From: Kordiimonadaceae bacterium | GTDB taxonomy: Bacteria > Pseudomonadota > Alphaproteobacteria > Sphingomonadales > Emcibacteraceae | NCBI GenBank assembly: GCA_024236295.1 | Contig: JACKKT010000013.1 | Span: 1 to 56,930 of the forward strand | Direction of reading: 5' to 3' | DNA: 56,930 nt | Shown: in pieces, positions 41,520-50,159 of the stretch | Position numbering within the stretch: position 1 is the first letter of the stretch | Layout: each line of letters starts with the position of its first letter | Program-made: the position numbers and the translations under genes | The notes under the pieces: model-generated | The model's input: the letters and a program-made list of their open reading frames with translations, nothing else | Database searches by the model: none | What the model was told of the DNA's origin: nothing

Positions 41520-42197
41520 ATGATGACCAGATACGGAAGACAAATTGAAATCGGCCCGACCGATAACACATCAAATGAAAGAACCCCTAGAAACCGCCTC
41601 CATCTTATTCCCGAAGAAGCCCGGGCCTCATTCGCCCCATATGCCCCCTATAATTACGGGATTAATCCTGGCGAAGCGGACATGACCCGCCTTGCCCCCG
41701 GGCGGCCGCGTGCAGAAGGAGATCCAATAAAAGTGGTTGGCAAGGTTACTGATGAATTTGGACGGCCCATAAAGAATTCGCTGATCGAAATATGGAATGC
41801 CAATAAATATGGACGTTATACCCATATTGAGGATCATTCCGGTCTGGCACTTGATCCGAATTTTTTAGGCATCGGACGAACGCTCACAGACCAGAATGGC
41901 AATTATGAATTCTGGACCATCCGGCCCGGTGCCTACCTCGCCCGCCCTGATATTAATCGCTGGCGGCCAAAACATATTCATATGTCGATCCGCGGCGGTT
42001 CATCACGCATGATCACCCAGATGTATTTCAGAGGAGACCCTTATAATGACACTGACCCGATGCGGATACTGATGGGGGATAATTTTGATAAGAATATCGG
42101 AATTGAATTTGAAACGCCGGAGGATGATTTTGACTGCGGCTATAAATTTGACATTGTCATCGGTGGTCGAAACCCGACTTTCTTTGAAGATATTTAA
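41520..42197 (+). CDS. pcaH: protocatechuate 3,4-dioxygenase-like beta (iron-binding) subunit
   Basis: 225 residues. The non-haem iron ligands are all present and correctly spaced: Tyr100 (KYGRYTH), Tyr139 (RPGAYLAR), His152 and His154 (WRPKHIHMS). Their spacing of 39, 13 and 2 residues equals that of characterised PcaH. The N-terminus up to LAPGRPRAEGDPIKVVGKV and the ITQMYFRGDPYNDTDP strand are family-typical. Two adjacent ATGs follow AGGA; the second has better spacing. It is six bases after pcaG. No other beta-ketoadipate genes (pcaB, C, D, IJ, F) lie in the window, so either they are elsewhere or the ring product is handled by neighbours. Confidence 0.92.
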   Translation: MMTRYGRQIEIGPTDNTSNERTPRNRLHLIPEEARASFAPYAPYNYGINPGEADMTRLAPGRPRAEGDPIKVVGKVTDEFGRPIKNSLIEIWNANKYGRYTHIEDHSGLALDPNFLGIGRTLTDQNGNYEFWTIRPGAYLARPDINRWRPKHIHMSIRGGSSRMITQMYFRGDPYNDTDPMRILMGDNFDKNIGIEFETPEDDFDCGYKFDIVIGGRNPTFFEDI

Positions 42198-42235
42198 ATT
42201 CCGAGTTCTAACTGGCTAGCAATTTTAGAAAGCAA

Positions 42236-43642
42236 TTATTCAGCCGGCTGTGTCACTTTTGCTTCACTGATTGTTTTGAAAACTGCAATACCAAAATAAG
42301 TCATCGTAAGCGACACGATAGGATTGAGCACATTTAAATATGCATAGGGAAGATAATCAAGAACCGGCACCTGCATCGCCCCAAAATAAAAAGCACCTGC
42401 CGTTGACCATGGAATAAGTGGCGATGACATAGTCGTGCTTTCTTCAACTGTGCGCGATAGCATATAAGCTTTAAGCTTCATTTCAGCGTATTTATTTTTA
42501 AAAAGCTGCGAAGTTACAATAATTGAAATATAACTTTCGCCCATGCTTGTGCATGCAAGAATGCCTGTACACATGGTGGCAAATATCAGAGCTACAAATG
42601 ATTTAATTTTATCCAGAAGACCGCTAAGCAACGCTTTCAGAAACCCAACTTGCTCCAGTAACCCACCAAGTGCAAGGGCAAATAATGTCATGGAAAGAGT
42701 TTCCATCATGCTCATGATACCACCGCGATTTACAAGCTGATTAAGTCCAGCATGCCCAGTATCTGCAGAAAATCCACTCTGAAGACTGGTGAGTACATTC
42801 AGAATATTGCGATCCTGCTGGATGAGGGATAGAAATATTGCTACAGCAACACTGGAAACCATCGCCACTTCCGCCGGTGACTTCCGAAGACTTAAAACAA
42901 GCAGCACAACAATGGGAAGAAAGCTCCAGATACTGACAACAAAGTTAGCATCAATAGCCGACTGAAAAGCGATAATTTCATCGCGTGTTACCGTATCAGC
43001 TGAATAGCTAAATCCAATAATGGCATAAAGTGCCAGACAAATTATATATGTGGGAATTGTCGTATAAAGCATCGATTTAATATGCTTATACAGATCAGTT
43101 CCTGCCGCCACGGCCGCCAGATTAGTTGTATCCGAAATTGGTGAAAGTTTATCACCAAAAGTTGCGCCGGACACTACTGCCCCTGCGACAATTGGAAGCG
43201 GAATACCCATTGCAAACCCAACCCCGATCAAAATAACACCCGCCGTACCGACCGTTCCCCAAGATGTGCCCACGGCCAGCGACATAAAACTACAAATAAG
43301 CAAAGCTGCCGGTAAAAAGACGGATGGATTAATCAGATCCAGACTGTAATAAACGATACTTGTAATTGTTCCGCTTTCAAGAAATGCGGCAATAACAACA
43401 CCGATCAGAATAAAAATATACATGGCCCCTAAACCACGCTCAATACCTTTATTCATTGCCAGCTTAATTTCCGGAAACCGATACCCCAGTGAGTAGGCAT
43501 GACCCGCAGTCCAGATAATGGCTGTCATAATAATTACATGAAGCGGAATAGCAAAAACTATCAGTCCGGTAATAATCATGCCAATAATTCCGCCAAAGCA
43601 GATCGCCGATTGTGTAAACCCGGGTATTTTAACGTTACTCAT
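42236..43642 (-). CDS. nhaC: NhaC-family antiporter
   Basis: 468 residues with about 12 membrane segments. NhaC landmarks are SLAVGTSWGTVGTAGVILIGVGFAMG near residue 120 and VVSGATFGDKLSPISDTTNLAAVAAGTDLYKHI near 160. MEYS-type STMSSPLIPWSTAGAFYFGAM appears near 400. Members exchange Na+ for H+, and some (MleN-like) exchange a substrate/product pair such as malate and lactate. It lies convergent to pcaGH, at the edge of the catabolic cluster. It may simply provide sodium balance for the many Na+-symporters or may carry an organic acid of the pathway. No IclR-type site was seen upstream. Confidence 0.88.
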   Translation of the reverse strand: MSNVKIPGFTQSAICFGGIIGMIITGLIVFAIPLHVIIMTAIIWTAGHAYSLGYRFPEIKLAMNKGIERGLGAMYIFILIGVVIAAFLESGTITSIVYYSLDLINPSVFLPAALLICSFMSLAVGTSWGTVGTAGVILIGVGFAMGIPLPIVAGAVVSGATFGDKLSPISDTTNLAAVAAGTDLYKHIKSMLYTTIPTYIICLALYAIIGFSYSADTVTRDEIIAFQSAIDANFVVSIWSFLPIVVLLVLSLRKSPAEVAMVSSVAVAIFLSLIQQDRNILNVLTSLQSGFSADTGHAGLNQLVNRGGIMSMMETLSMTLFALALGGLLEQVGFLKALLSGLLDKIKSFVALIFATMCTGILACTSMGESYISIIVTSQLFKNKYAEMKLKAYMLSRTVEESTTMSSPLIPWSTAGAFYFGAMQVPVLDYLPYAYLNVLNPIVSLTMTYFGIAVFKTISEAKVTQPAE

Positions 43643-43770
43643 CAGATATTTTTTTCTTCCTAATTTTACTAAAATCGAAAATTATATTGATAATTTAATC
43701 AGTTCCGATTGATGTTATTCAAGATAGAGCCATCCCCAGCGAAGTCAATGCTGGTATAGTCATAATGAAT

Positions 43771-44358
43771 TTACACAGACCAGGTTTTTCCCACGTCAGC
43801 GAAAGGAATACAGCCATGATAATCACCTGGCAATGGATCAAAAGCCAGTTCTTCCGTCGCACCAATTTCAGATGTGTAATATCCAAAAATTGTAAGTTCT
43901 CTTAGTTGTTGGTAAATATGCTTATGTCCTCCTTCGCGCTCTTCAGCAATAAGCATTTCTGCACTCAGCTGGTCAAGTACAGCATTTTTTTTATTTCCGT
44001 CGAGGTTTGAAAATTTATTACCGTAAAGCCGATTGATCCGGTCATCAAGTGCCGTAAGATCGATTAAAAACCTTTCTTTTTCATCAGTAGTCATCCAATT
44101 CGCGGCTAGCTCATCAATCAAGAAATGAACATTTATTGCTTTTGCTCCTGGCGTATCGGTTTCAGGGATGATCATATCGGCAAGATCACCTACTAAATCA
44201 AACTGTTCCTTACTAAGCGCCTTAAGGTTTAGTTCATCCGTTGTTTCCGGTACCGAAACCCCATTATCGCATGCGGAAATAATACTTAGTGATATGGCCC
44301 CGCCACTGACAAAAGCCATGCGCTCCAAAATATCACGACGGCTTAGCTTTTTTATCAT
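43771..44358 (-). CDS. gluconate 2-dehydrogenase subunit 3-like protein, orphan
   Basis: 195 residues. The N-terminus SRRDILERMAFVSGGAISLSIISAC combines a Tat-like RR with a possible lipobox (ISAC). The rest matches the small-subunit family of GMC-type dehydrogenases: LSKEQFDLVGDLADMIIPETDTPGAKAINV, a helical middle, LRELTIFGYYTSEIGATEELAFDPLPGDYHGC. Such proteins normally help export and assemble a flavoprotein large subunit, but no GMC oxidoreductase gene is next to it. It follows the metallophosphoesterase gene by 14 bases, so it may be part of that transcript. Confidence 0.85.
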   Translation of the reverse strand: MIKKLSRRDILERMAFVSGGAISLSIISACDNGVSVPETTDELNLKALSKEQFDLVGDLADMIIPETDTPGAKAINVHFLIDELAANWMTTDEKERFLIDLTALDDRINRLYGNKFSNLDGNKKNAVLDQLSAEMLIAEEREGGHKHIYQQLRELTIFGYYTSEIGATEELAFDPLPGDYHGCIPFADVGKTWSV

Positions 44359-44372
44359 TTATCAATTTCCCA

Positions 44373-45662
44373 TTATTCCGGCTCACCGAACCTTATTTTA
44401 AAATCATTCAATATTATATCATAATTATCAGCTTCCTGAAATTCCTGATCTGTCATTCCCGGTTGTTCCATATTACGATACCAACTTGAATATTCAGCGA
44501 GTTCACTTGAATATTTCTTATAGAATGTTGAATATGTCCTGACTTTTATTACCGGAATGGATGGTGCAGTGTCAAATTCCATCAACCTGAGCCAACCATC
44601 GCCGATTCCAGTTATCTGTTGCTGTCCAACTGGCGGGTTTGCCGCCTGCCCCCTTCTCTGATAATCGGCCAAAATCTGATATACGGCATTTCCTTTATCA
44701 TTTATGGATGTCTTGATTGCCTGTCCAAGCTGATGACCACTGAGTACCATGAAAATCTGATCATTTTTGCTGATAAATTCGTTCCATATTTCCTCTGCAC
44801 TATTATGAGCAAGGGGATCAACCGCATCAAGGTCATAACTTGGGCTTGGCAGTCGTTCTCCACGAGGATTTAAATAATCATGGGTTGAAATAATGGTGGG
44901 AAGCCCGGGGTTTTCATTAATCACCGACTGGGCCCAGCCCAGAACGTCATCGCCTGCCTGCATTTCGAAGGCGAGGTGAAGAAATTTATAACCACCTGCA
45001 TCAAAAATCTGTGCACTGTTTACACCACCATGAAAGCTGCTGATATACCAGTTCTTGCCTTTAAAATATTTGCTTTGAGGCCCGAATACGCCATTAAAAA
45101 CATCATACCCGCCCAAATGCATATTAGGCAAAATATTTTCAGCACGCATACGATCACGCGGATTTGGATCGTCCGGATAAGGATTGTGCATCCAACCTGT
45201 TGTATAGTCATGATTTCCCGGGGCAACAGAAAATGGAATACCGGTTTCCTCAATTAGGTCATACCCTTTTATGACAACCGGTATTTCAAAATTATTCCTG
45301 CCTGACAGCAGTTCCTCTGGCGGAATACGTGGTGTGATTGGCACTTTTCGTAGTCCACGTTCATAGTGGGCCGGGTCAACTTCGACATCCAAATGCTGCC
45401 AAACATCTCCAACCGATGTAGCAAAGGCAATTTCGCCACCCCTGTTTTCAGAATTATCAGCAATATACTGCATCTGTTCGATATAAAGATCAGCACTGTC
45501 AATAGCAAAGCCAGCCTGTCTCTGATGCAGATAATCGACCATATTCTGGGTATCCGGGATCATGGCAATGGTAAACTGGTGATCTATTGATCCGGATTTC
45601 TGATCACATCCTGATAAGGCAATAACAGAAATGAATACCAGAAAAAGATATTTTCTTTTCAT
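44373..45662 (-). CDS. calcineurin-like metallophosphoesterase lipoprotein
   Basis: With the ATG complementary to 45660-45662 the product has 429 residues and starts with a lipoprotein signal (YLFLVFISVIALSGC). A longer frame would run into the M24 gene. The phosphoesterase metal sites are visible: IAMIPDTQN (first Asp), ATSVGDVWQHLD (second Asp), VAPGNHDYT (Asn-His), TIISTHDYL and VLSGHQLGQA. It is anchored on the periplasmic side. Its stop is 14 bases from the next gene and its start one base after the M24 stop, so the three form one transcript. The phosphorylated substrate is unknown. Confidence 0.9.
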   Translation of the reverse strand: MKRKYLFLVFISVIALSGCDQKSGSIDHQFTIAMIPDTQNMVDYLHQRQAGFAIDSADLYIEQMQYIADNSENRGGEIAFATSVGDVWQHLDVEVDPAHYERGLRKVPITPRIPPEELLSGRNNFEIPVVIKGYDLIEETGIPFSVAPGNHDYTTGWMHNPYPDDPNPRDRMRAENILPNMHLGGYDVFNGVFGPQSKYFKGKNWYISSFHGGVNSAQIFDAGGYKFLHLAFEMQAGDDVLGWAQSVINENPGLPTIISTHDYLNPRGERLPSPSYDLDAVDPLAHNSAEEIWNEFISKNDQIFMVLSGHQLGQAIKTSINDKGNAVYQILADYQRRGQAANPPVGQQQITGIGDGWLRLMEFDTAPSIPVIKVRTYSTFYKKYSSELAEYSSWYRNMEQPGMTDQEFQEADNYDIILNDFKIRFGEPE

Positions 45663-45663
45663 T

Positions 45664-46956
45664 TTAATTCTCACCAAACGGGTCATCAATAGCGACAGAT
45701 GGGTTTGAAAACCATGCAGGGCCACTTTCTGTCATATGACAGCAATCTTCCAGCCTTACACCGAATTTGCCGGGAATAGCAATTGTCGGTTCAATACTGA
45801 AACACATACCGGGCGCCAATGGCCTTTTATTTCCTAGTACTGCATTACCCCATTCGTGCATATCTAGGCCAATTCCGTGACCTGTTCTATGCGGCAGGCC
45901 CGGTGTTTTATAACCCGGGCCATAGCCAGCATCAGTAATTACTTTACGGGCTGCTATATCCACATTTTCCTGCGGCGCACCAAGCTGCGCTGCAGCAAAT
46001 CCCGCCGCCTGTGCCCGTTTTTCAAGGTTCCAGACTTCTTCCTGCTCTGCTGTATATTGGCCATAAACTATTGTACGGCTGATGTCGGACGAATAATTAT
46101 GAACATCACAACCGCCATCCATCAGAACAATCATTCCTTCCTCCAGCACTGGTTCCACGATAGAACCATGAGGGGATGATGAAACCACACCGATCATGGT
46201 ACCCAGAGAGCCTGTAACTCCAAGCGCTGCATGTACCTGCCGCGAAATGGCCGAAATATCAGATCCTCTCATGCCCAATTCTATATGTTTGACGGTTTCT
46301 TTGTAAGCGGCGATAGTTATATCATTAGCCCTCTGTAAAAGTCTTATTTCATCTGTAGACTTGATAATCCGGCATTCCGCAGTAACAGGATCGGCACTTA
46401 CAATTTCAATAAATGGCGCTTCTTTTCGAATTCCATCAACCAGAAAAAATCTTGTCCGCTCCCCAATGCCAAGTTTTCCTGAGGTAATCCCCATATCCTT
46501 TAGCATGGAAACAACAAGTTTATAGGGACTTTCATGTTCTTCCCAGCCACGAACAATATCACCAAGAATAATTCGTTCTTTCAGTCTTTCCACTTCAAAC
46601 ATAGGACAAACATAGGCTACTTCCCCTTCTTTCGGGATAATGGCGGCTGCCATGCGTTCACTTTGACCCCAGCGCATGCCTGTAAAATACCAGAGGTTTG
46701 ATGTCGCCTCGAGATAAATGGCCTCAATTCCATTCTGGGCCATCAACTCCTGTGCTTTTGTTACACGCGCTTTATGTTCCGAAACGGAAATGGGGGCAAC
46801 CCCTTCCATCATATTAGGCAAATGGTCAAATTTTCCGCCTTTAACAGTTGCTTTTTCCTCAGCTTTTCCCTGATCAGTCCCCTGACCACAGGCACTTACT
46901 AATCCGGCCGCGCCGGCAATTCCTGTCCATTTTAAAAAATTTCTTCTGCTGTTCAT
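45664..46956 (-). CDS. Tat-exported M24 family metallopeptidase (Xaa-Pro dipeptidase-like)
   Basis: 430 residues. The N-terminal twin-arginine signal (SRRNFLKWTGIAGAAGLVSAC) includes a possible lipobox. The C-terminal pita-bread domain has all five metal ligands in order: LMDGGCDVHNYSSDISRT (two Asp), HRTGHGIGLDMHEWG (His), FSIEPTI (Glu) and VRLEDCC (Glu). The N-terminal creatinase-type domain (YLEATSNLWYFTGMRWGQ, GEVAYVCPMFE) is complete. With both Asp and Glu pairs kept it is a metal-dependent proline peptidase rather than creatinase. It is the first gene of a three-gene transcript. Confidence 0.92.
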   Translation of the reverse strand: MNSRRNFLKWTGIAGAAGLVSACGQGTDQGKAEEKATVKGGKFDHLPNMMEGVAPISVSEHKARVTKAQELMAQNGIEAIYLEATSNLWYFTGMRWGQSERMAAAIIPKEGEVAYVCPMFEVERLKERIILGDIVRGWEEHESPYKLVVSMLKDMGITSGKLGIGERTRFFLVDGIRKEAPFIEIVSADPVTAECRIIKSTDEIRLLQRANDITIAAYKETVKHIELGMRGSDISAISRQVHAALGVTGSLGTMIGVVSSSPHGSIVEPVLEEGMIVLMDGGCDVHNYSSDISRTIVYGQYTAEQEEVWNLEKRAQAAGFAAAQLGAPQENVDIAARKVITDAGYGPGYKTPGLPHRTGHGIGLDMHEWGNAVLGNKRPLAPGMCFSIEPTIAIPGKFGVRLEDCCHMTESGPAWFSNPSVAIDDPFGEN

Positions 46957-46995
46957 AAAGCTCTCCCAATTTTTATTTATTCTTGTTTGCCAATT

Positions 46996-47499
46996 TTATC
47001 TCAAAGTTTTCTGCATCAGAACCACATCAAGCCAGCGGCCGAATTTAAACCCGACATCGGTCAAAATGCCAACTTGTCTAAAACCCAGTTTTTGATGCAG
47101 CTTTATTGAACCTGTATTGCCGCTATCACCAATGACAGCAATGATATTTTTAAGCCCCAGCCTTTCACAGTCTTGAATAACCGCCTGCATAAGCTTATAA
47201 CCTATCCCGGACTTCTGTTTATCAACCGCCACATAAACTGAATTTTCTACTGTCTGGGAATAGGCTGATCTCTGCCGATAAAGGGATATATACCCATACC
47301 CAACCACTTCACCGTCCATTTCAGCAACCATATGCGGAAAGCCATGCGACAAAATATCTATCCTTTTTGCTTCCAATGCCTCTCTTGATGGCGGGCTTTC
47401 ATCAAATGTCGCCGTGCGGTTGAGCACTTCATTCTCATAAATTTTGTGTATGGCTTCCATATCCTCTTCTTCGGAGGGGCGGATTATCACATCACTCAT
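46996..47499 (-). CDS. GNAT N-acetyltransferase, phosphinothricin-acetyltransferase type
   Basis: 167 residues, cytosolic. VIIRPSEEEDMEAIHKIYENEV, GYISLYRQRSAYSQTVENSVYV and the acetyl-CoA pyrophosphate loop KQKSGIGYKLMQAVI follow the Pat/Bar subgroup. GSIKLHQKLGFRQVGIL at the end is typical. The start is the ATG complementary to 47497-47499; a TTG directly ahead is not needed. It overlaps the nitrilase stop by eight bases, so the two are cotranslated. The acceptor amine is unknown; relatives acetylate phosphinothricin, methionine sulfoximine or similar amino acids. Confidence 0.9.
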   Translation of the reverse strand: MSDVIIRPSEEEDMEAIHKIYENEVLNRTATFDESPPSREALEAKRIDILSHGFPHMVAEMDGEVVGYGYISLYRQRSAYSQTVENSVYVAVDKQKSGIGYKLMQAVIQDCERLGLKNIIAVIGDSGNTGSIKLHQKLGFRQVGILTDVGFKFGRWLDVVLMQKTLR

Positions 47500-48454
47500 C
47501 AATGGTCTCCACGGTTGTCTGACGGCGGCGGTCTATTATCAATTTGGTGACATCCGGCCTTGAATAATGCCCGGCGGGATCAAAATTCTGCCTTTCCTCA
47601 CGGACTTTTGCATGATTAATACTTGCCACATAAAGCCCTTCTTCCCCGACCTGAGGTTCAATAATCCACTGTCCGTCAGGGCCGCATAAGCATGAACCAC
47701 CATCAGCTAAAAATTCTTTATTTTTAACTGGTTCCATTATTTCTTTAAAGTATAACATTGATTTTGGAATATCAGATGGTCGCATTAACGCCGATACCGA
47801 CATCACGAATGAGCGTCCTTCCTTTGCCATATGGGGTGTTATATCATGAGTATTGCGCTTTGATCCCGGCCAGATTGCCACATGAAGATCTTCACCCATC
47901 CCGTAAAGAGCCGCCCTTGGAAGTGGCATCCAGTTTTCCCAACAGTTAAGTCCACCTACCGTAAAGTTGCCAAGCTCATGAACCGTTAGCCCGTGACCAT
48001 CACCGGGAGACCAGGCCAGACGCTCTTCATAAGTAGGTTGTAGTTTACGATGTACTGAACAGATTTTACCTGTCCAGTTTATATAAACCATACTGCAATA
48101 AAGACTATGTCCGCCACGGCCCTTGGCCCTCTCAATAATACCAAGATATACGGCTATGCCGCCATCCCTTGCTGCAGCACATACTTCATCAAGATGTCCG
48201 GCCTCAATCTGCACAGCCTGATTGGCATATTCCGCAAATATTTCCTTTTGGTCTGGTGCATTAAAACGTGCCCCACCGGTTGGCTCAATCCAAAACGGAT
48301 AACCCGGAACAAGTGCTTCACCAAAAGCGATCAGTTCAACCCCTTGAGACGCTGCTTTTTCAATATATTTAATGACTTTTTCAAGGGTCGCTTCACGATT
48401 AAACCAAACAGGTGTAATCTGAGCCAGTCCCACTTTAAGCTGATCCGTTTTCAT
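47492..48454 (-). CDS. nitrilase (carbon-nitrogen hydrolase family, branch 1)
   Basis: 320 residues from the ATG complementary to 48452-48454, which follows AAGGGGAAG. The Glu-Lys-Cys triad is intact: IAFGEALVPGYPFW, HRKLQPTYEERLAW and GGLNCWENWMPLPRAALY. NCWEN-MPL is the true nitrilase form (hydrolysis of R-CN to acid and ammonia) rather than amidase. VAIWPGSKRNTHDITPHM and IEPQVGEEGLYVASI are also family-typical. It is coupled to the GNAT gene and divergent from the EAL gene. Organic nitriles from plants, algae or cyanogenic metabolism are possible substrates. Confidence 0.93.
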   Translation of the reverse strand: MKTDQLKVGLAQITPVWFNREATLEKVIKYIEKAASQGVELIAFGEALVPGYPFWIEPTGGARFNAPDQKEIFAEYANQAVQIEAGHLDEVCAAARDGGIAVYLGIIERAKGRGGHSLYCSMVYINWTGKICSVHRKLQPTYEERLAWSPGDGHGLTVHELGNFTVGGLNCWENWMPLPRAALYGMGEDLHVAIWPGSKRNTHDITPHMAKEGRSFVMSVSALMRPSDIPKSMLYFKEIMEPVKNKEFLADGGSCLCGPDGQWIIEPQVGEEGLYVASINHAKVREERQNFDPAGHYSRPDVTKLIIDRRRQTTVETIDE

Positions 48455-48531
48455 GAACTTCCCCTTATCATCAGTCACCATTATTTGTATGTCTTTTATA
48501 ATTCATAATCAAGCATGGAGGCATATAAAAA

Positions 48532-48591
48532 ATGTTGGAAAAAAATATTCAATTTTCTTATACTGCCAGTTTTGTTGGGGATTTAAAATGA
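48532..48591 (+). CDS. putative 19-codon leader ORF ahead of the EAL gene
   Basis: ATG at 48532 is preceded by a full GGAGG (48517-48521, ten bases away). The frame reads MLEKNIQFSYTASFVGDLK and its TGA overlaps the EAL ATG as ATGA. The layout is that of a translationally coupled leader. There is no homology to judge by, so it could also be a chance frame; the strong ribosome site has no other gene to serve. Confidence 0.4.
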   Translation: MLEKNIQFSYTASFVGDLK

Positions 48592-50159
48592 CCAAAATTC
48601 CAGATCGTTTTCTGGGTTTCTCTTTCTCAGTAGGCGATATTCTAATAGAATTAAATAAAGAGCTCAGAATAATAAACGCCGATGGAGCCATTAGCGAATT
48701 AGGAATTGGAGCGTCTGATGTAAAATCCACTTTGTTTCCTGACTTACTAGACGCTGGTGAGCGTAAAACATTCAAACAGATTACCTCACTCATAAAAGGA
48801 ACAAACCGAATAGGTCCTGTTGATTTTTATGTAGGGAAAACGGGATCATTCAGAAAGAAATATTCTATTTTTTTTGGAAAACTGCCAGATGATGAAAATA
48901 GAATATTTCTGGTACTTATGTCGGCATATCGACTTGGTCACAAGACAGTTTCAGGCTCTGATAGCGATGATATTAAAGATGAAAAAGACATTTTTCTGAA
49001 AAAAGTTGAAAACATTCTGTCTGATAATAAAAATCAGGACGCCCACCTTAATATCACCCTGCTGGAAACCGAAGGCAATCAAAAAATTGAAGGTGAAAGA
49101 ATTGCCCAACTTGGAAGTTTGCTCAATAAATATTCAACCGGCGGCCAAAGCGCCGGACAACTGTCAGATAATCGATTTGCCGTTATTCACACAAAAGAAC
49201 CTGATGGCCCTGAAACCGAAGCTCTGATCAGGGAACTTACAAAATCTACCGGGATCAACTTAAAAAGTACAACAATTGACACAGAACAGGATTTTCTAAG
49301 CGAGGAAGATGGGGTCCGCGCCTTATTATTCAGCCTTCAGCAATTCGCAGATGATGCTGAAGGGTTCGATATTGAATCTCTGGCACAAGGATACAGGGAA
49401 ATTGTCGAGGATACGGCCTCAAAAGTACAGAACCTAAGGACAATTTTGGCAAATGGTGATTTCTCACTTCTATACCAGCCCATTGTCTCACTTAATAGCA
49501 GAACCTTACATCATTCAGAAGCATTGATACGATTTAATGATGCAAAGCTTCATAATCTTCAGTTTGAAACAATTTGCTTTGCAGAAAAAGTCGGCCTGAT
49601 TCAGGAATTTGACAGGGCAACATTTAATCTTGTCGTTGAAAAAATAAATCAGATAAAAATTCATGAAACACCCCCAAAAATTGCTGTCAATCTATCAGGA
49701 AGGTCTCTTTCCAATAAAGCCTTTCTTGAGGATTTAAAAATTCGATTACGAGATAATATTGAAATAAACAAATTTATTTCACTTGAAATTACAGAATCTG
49801 CTGAAATTACCAATCTAAAACAGCTTTCAGATGTTATTAATGACATTAGGGAAATGGGTTTCAAAGTCTATCTTGATGATTTTGGCGCAGGTGCCGCCGG
49901 GTTTCGCTATCTTCGTGAACTAGTGGTTGATGGCGTAAAAATTGATGGCGATTATATTCGGGACGCCCTTAAAGATGAAAAGACACGTGCTTTTCTGCGT
50001 TCAATCGTCACACTTTGTAATGATCTTAAAATATATACTATTGCTGAATGGGTCGAAACCGATGAACAGGCCGATTTTTTAAAAAAACTTGGCGTTACTT
50101 TTGGACAAGGTTATCTTTTCGGCCGCCCTAATACAGGGATCAAGCTTTATACTTCATGA
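48588..50159 (+). CDS. PAS / degenerate GGDEF / EAL cyclic-di-GMP phosphodiesterase
   Basis: 523 residues from the ATG at 48588 (GGGG seven bases ahead; longer upstream frame lacks a start). Residues 1-115 look like a PAS sensor (FSVGDILIELNKELRIINADG). At about 125-235 there is a GGDEF-like domain in which the signature is replaced by S193-D-N-R-F197 (GQLSDNRFAVIH), so cyclase activity is lost. The EAL domain (about 290-523) keeps E311-A-L, AVNLSGRSL, LEITES, YLDDFGAGAAGF, VKIDGDYI and IAEWVET, hence likely active in degrading c-di-GMP. There is no membrane segment. Its last 13 bases overlap the convergent thpR gene. Confidence 0.92.
   Translation: MTKIPDRFLGFSFSVGDILIELNKELRIINADGAISELGIGASDVKSTLFPDLLDAGERKTFKQITSLIKGTNRIGPVDFYVGKTGSFRKKYSIFFGKLPDDENRIFLVLMSAYRLGHKTVSGSDSDDIKDEKDIFLKKVENILSDNKNQDAHLNITLLETEGNQKIEGERIAQLGSLLNKYSTGGQSAGQLSDNRFAVIHTKEPDGPETEALIRELTKSTGINLKSTTIDTEQDFLSEEDGVRALLFSLQQFADDAEGFDIESLAQGYREIVEDTASKVQNLRTILANGDFSLLYQPIVSLNSRTLHHSEALIRFNDAKLHNLQFETICFAEKVGLIQEFDRATFNLVVEKINQIKIHETPPKIAVNLSGRSLSNKAFLEDLKIRLRDNIEINKFISLEITESAEITNLKQLSDVINDIREMGFKVYLDDFGAGAAGFRYLRELVVDGVKIDGDYIRDALKDEKTRAFLRSIVTLCNDLKIYTIAEWVETDEQADFLKKLGVTFGQGYLFGRPNTGIKLYTS

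Noticed and set aside
45664..46956. Creatinase (creatine breakdown with the nearby amine dehydrogenase)
   Set aside because: All five metal ligands of the M24 peptidases are kept, and the protein is exported; creatinases lack the metal set.
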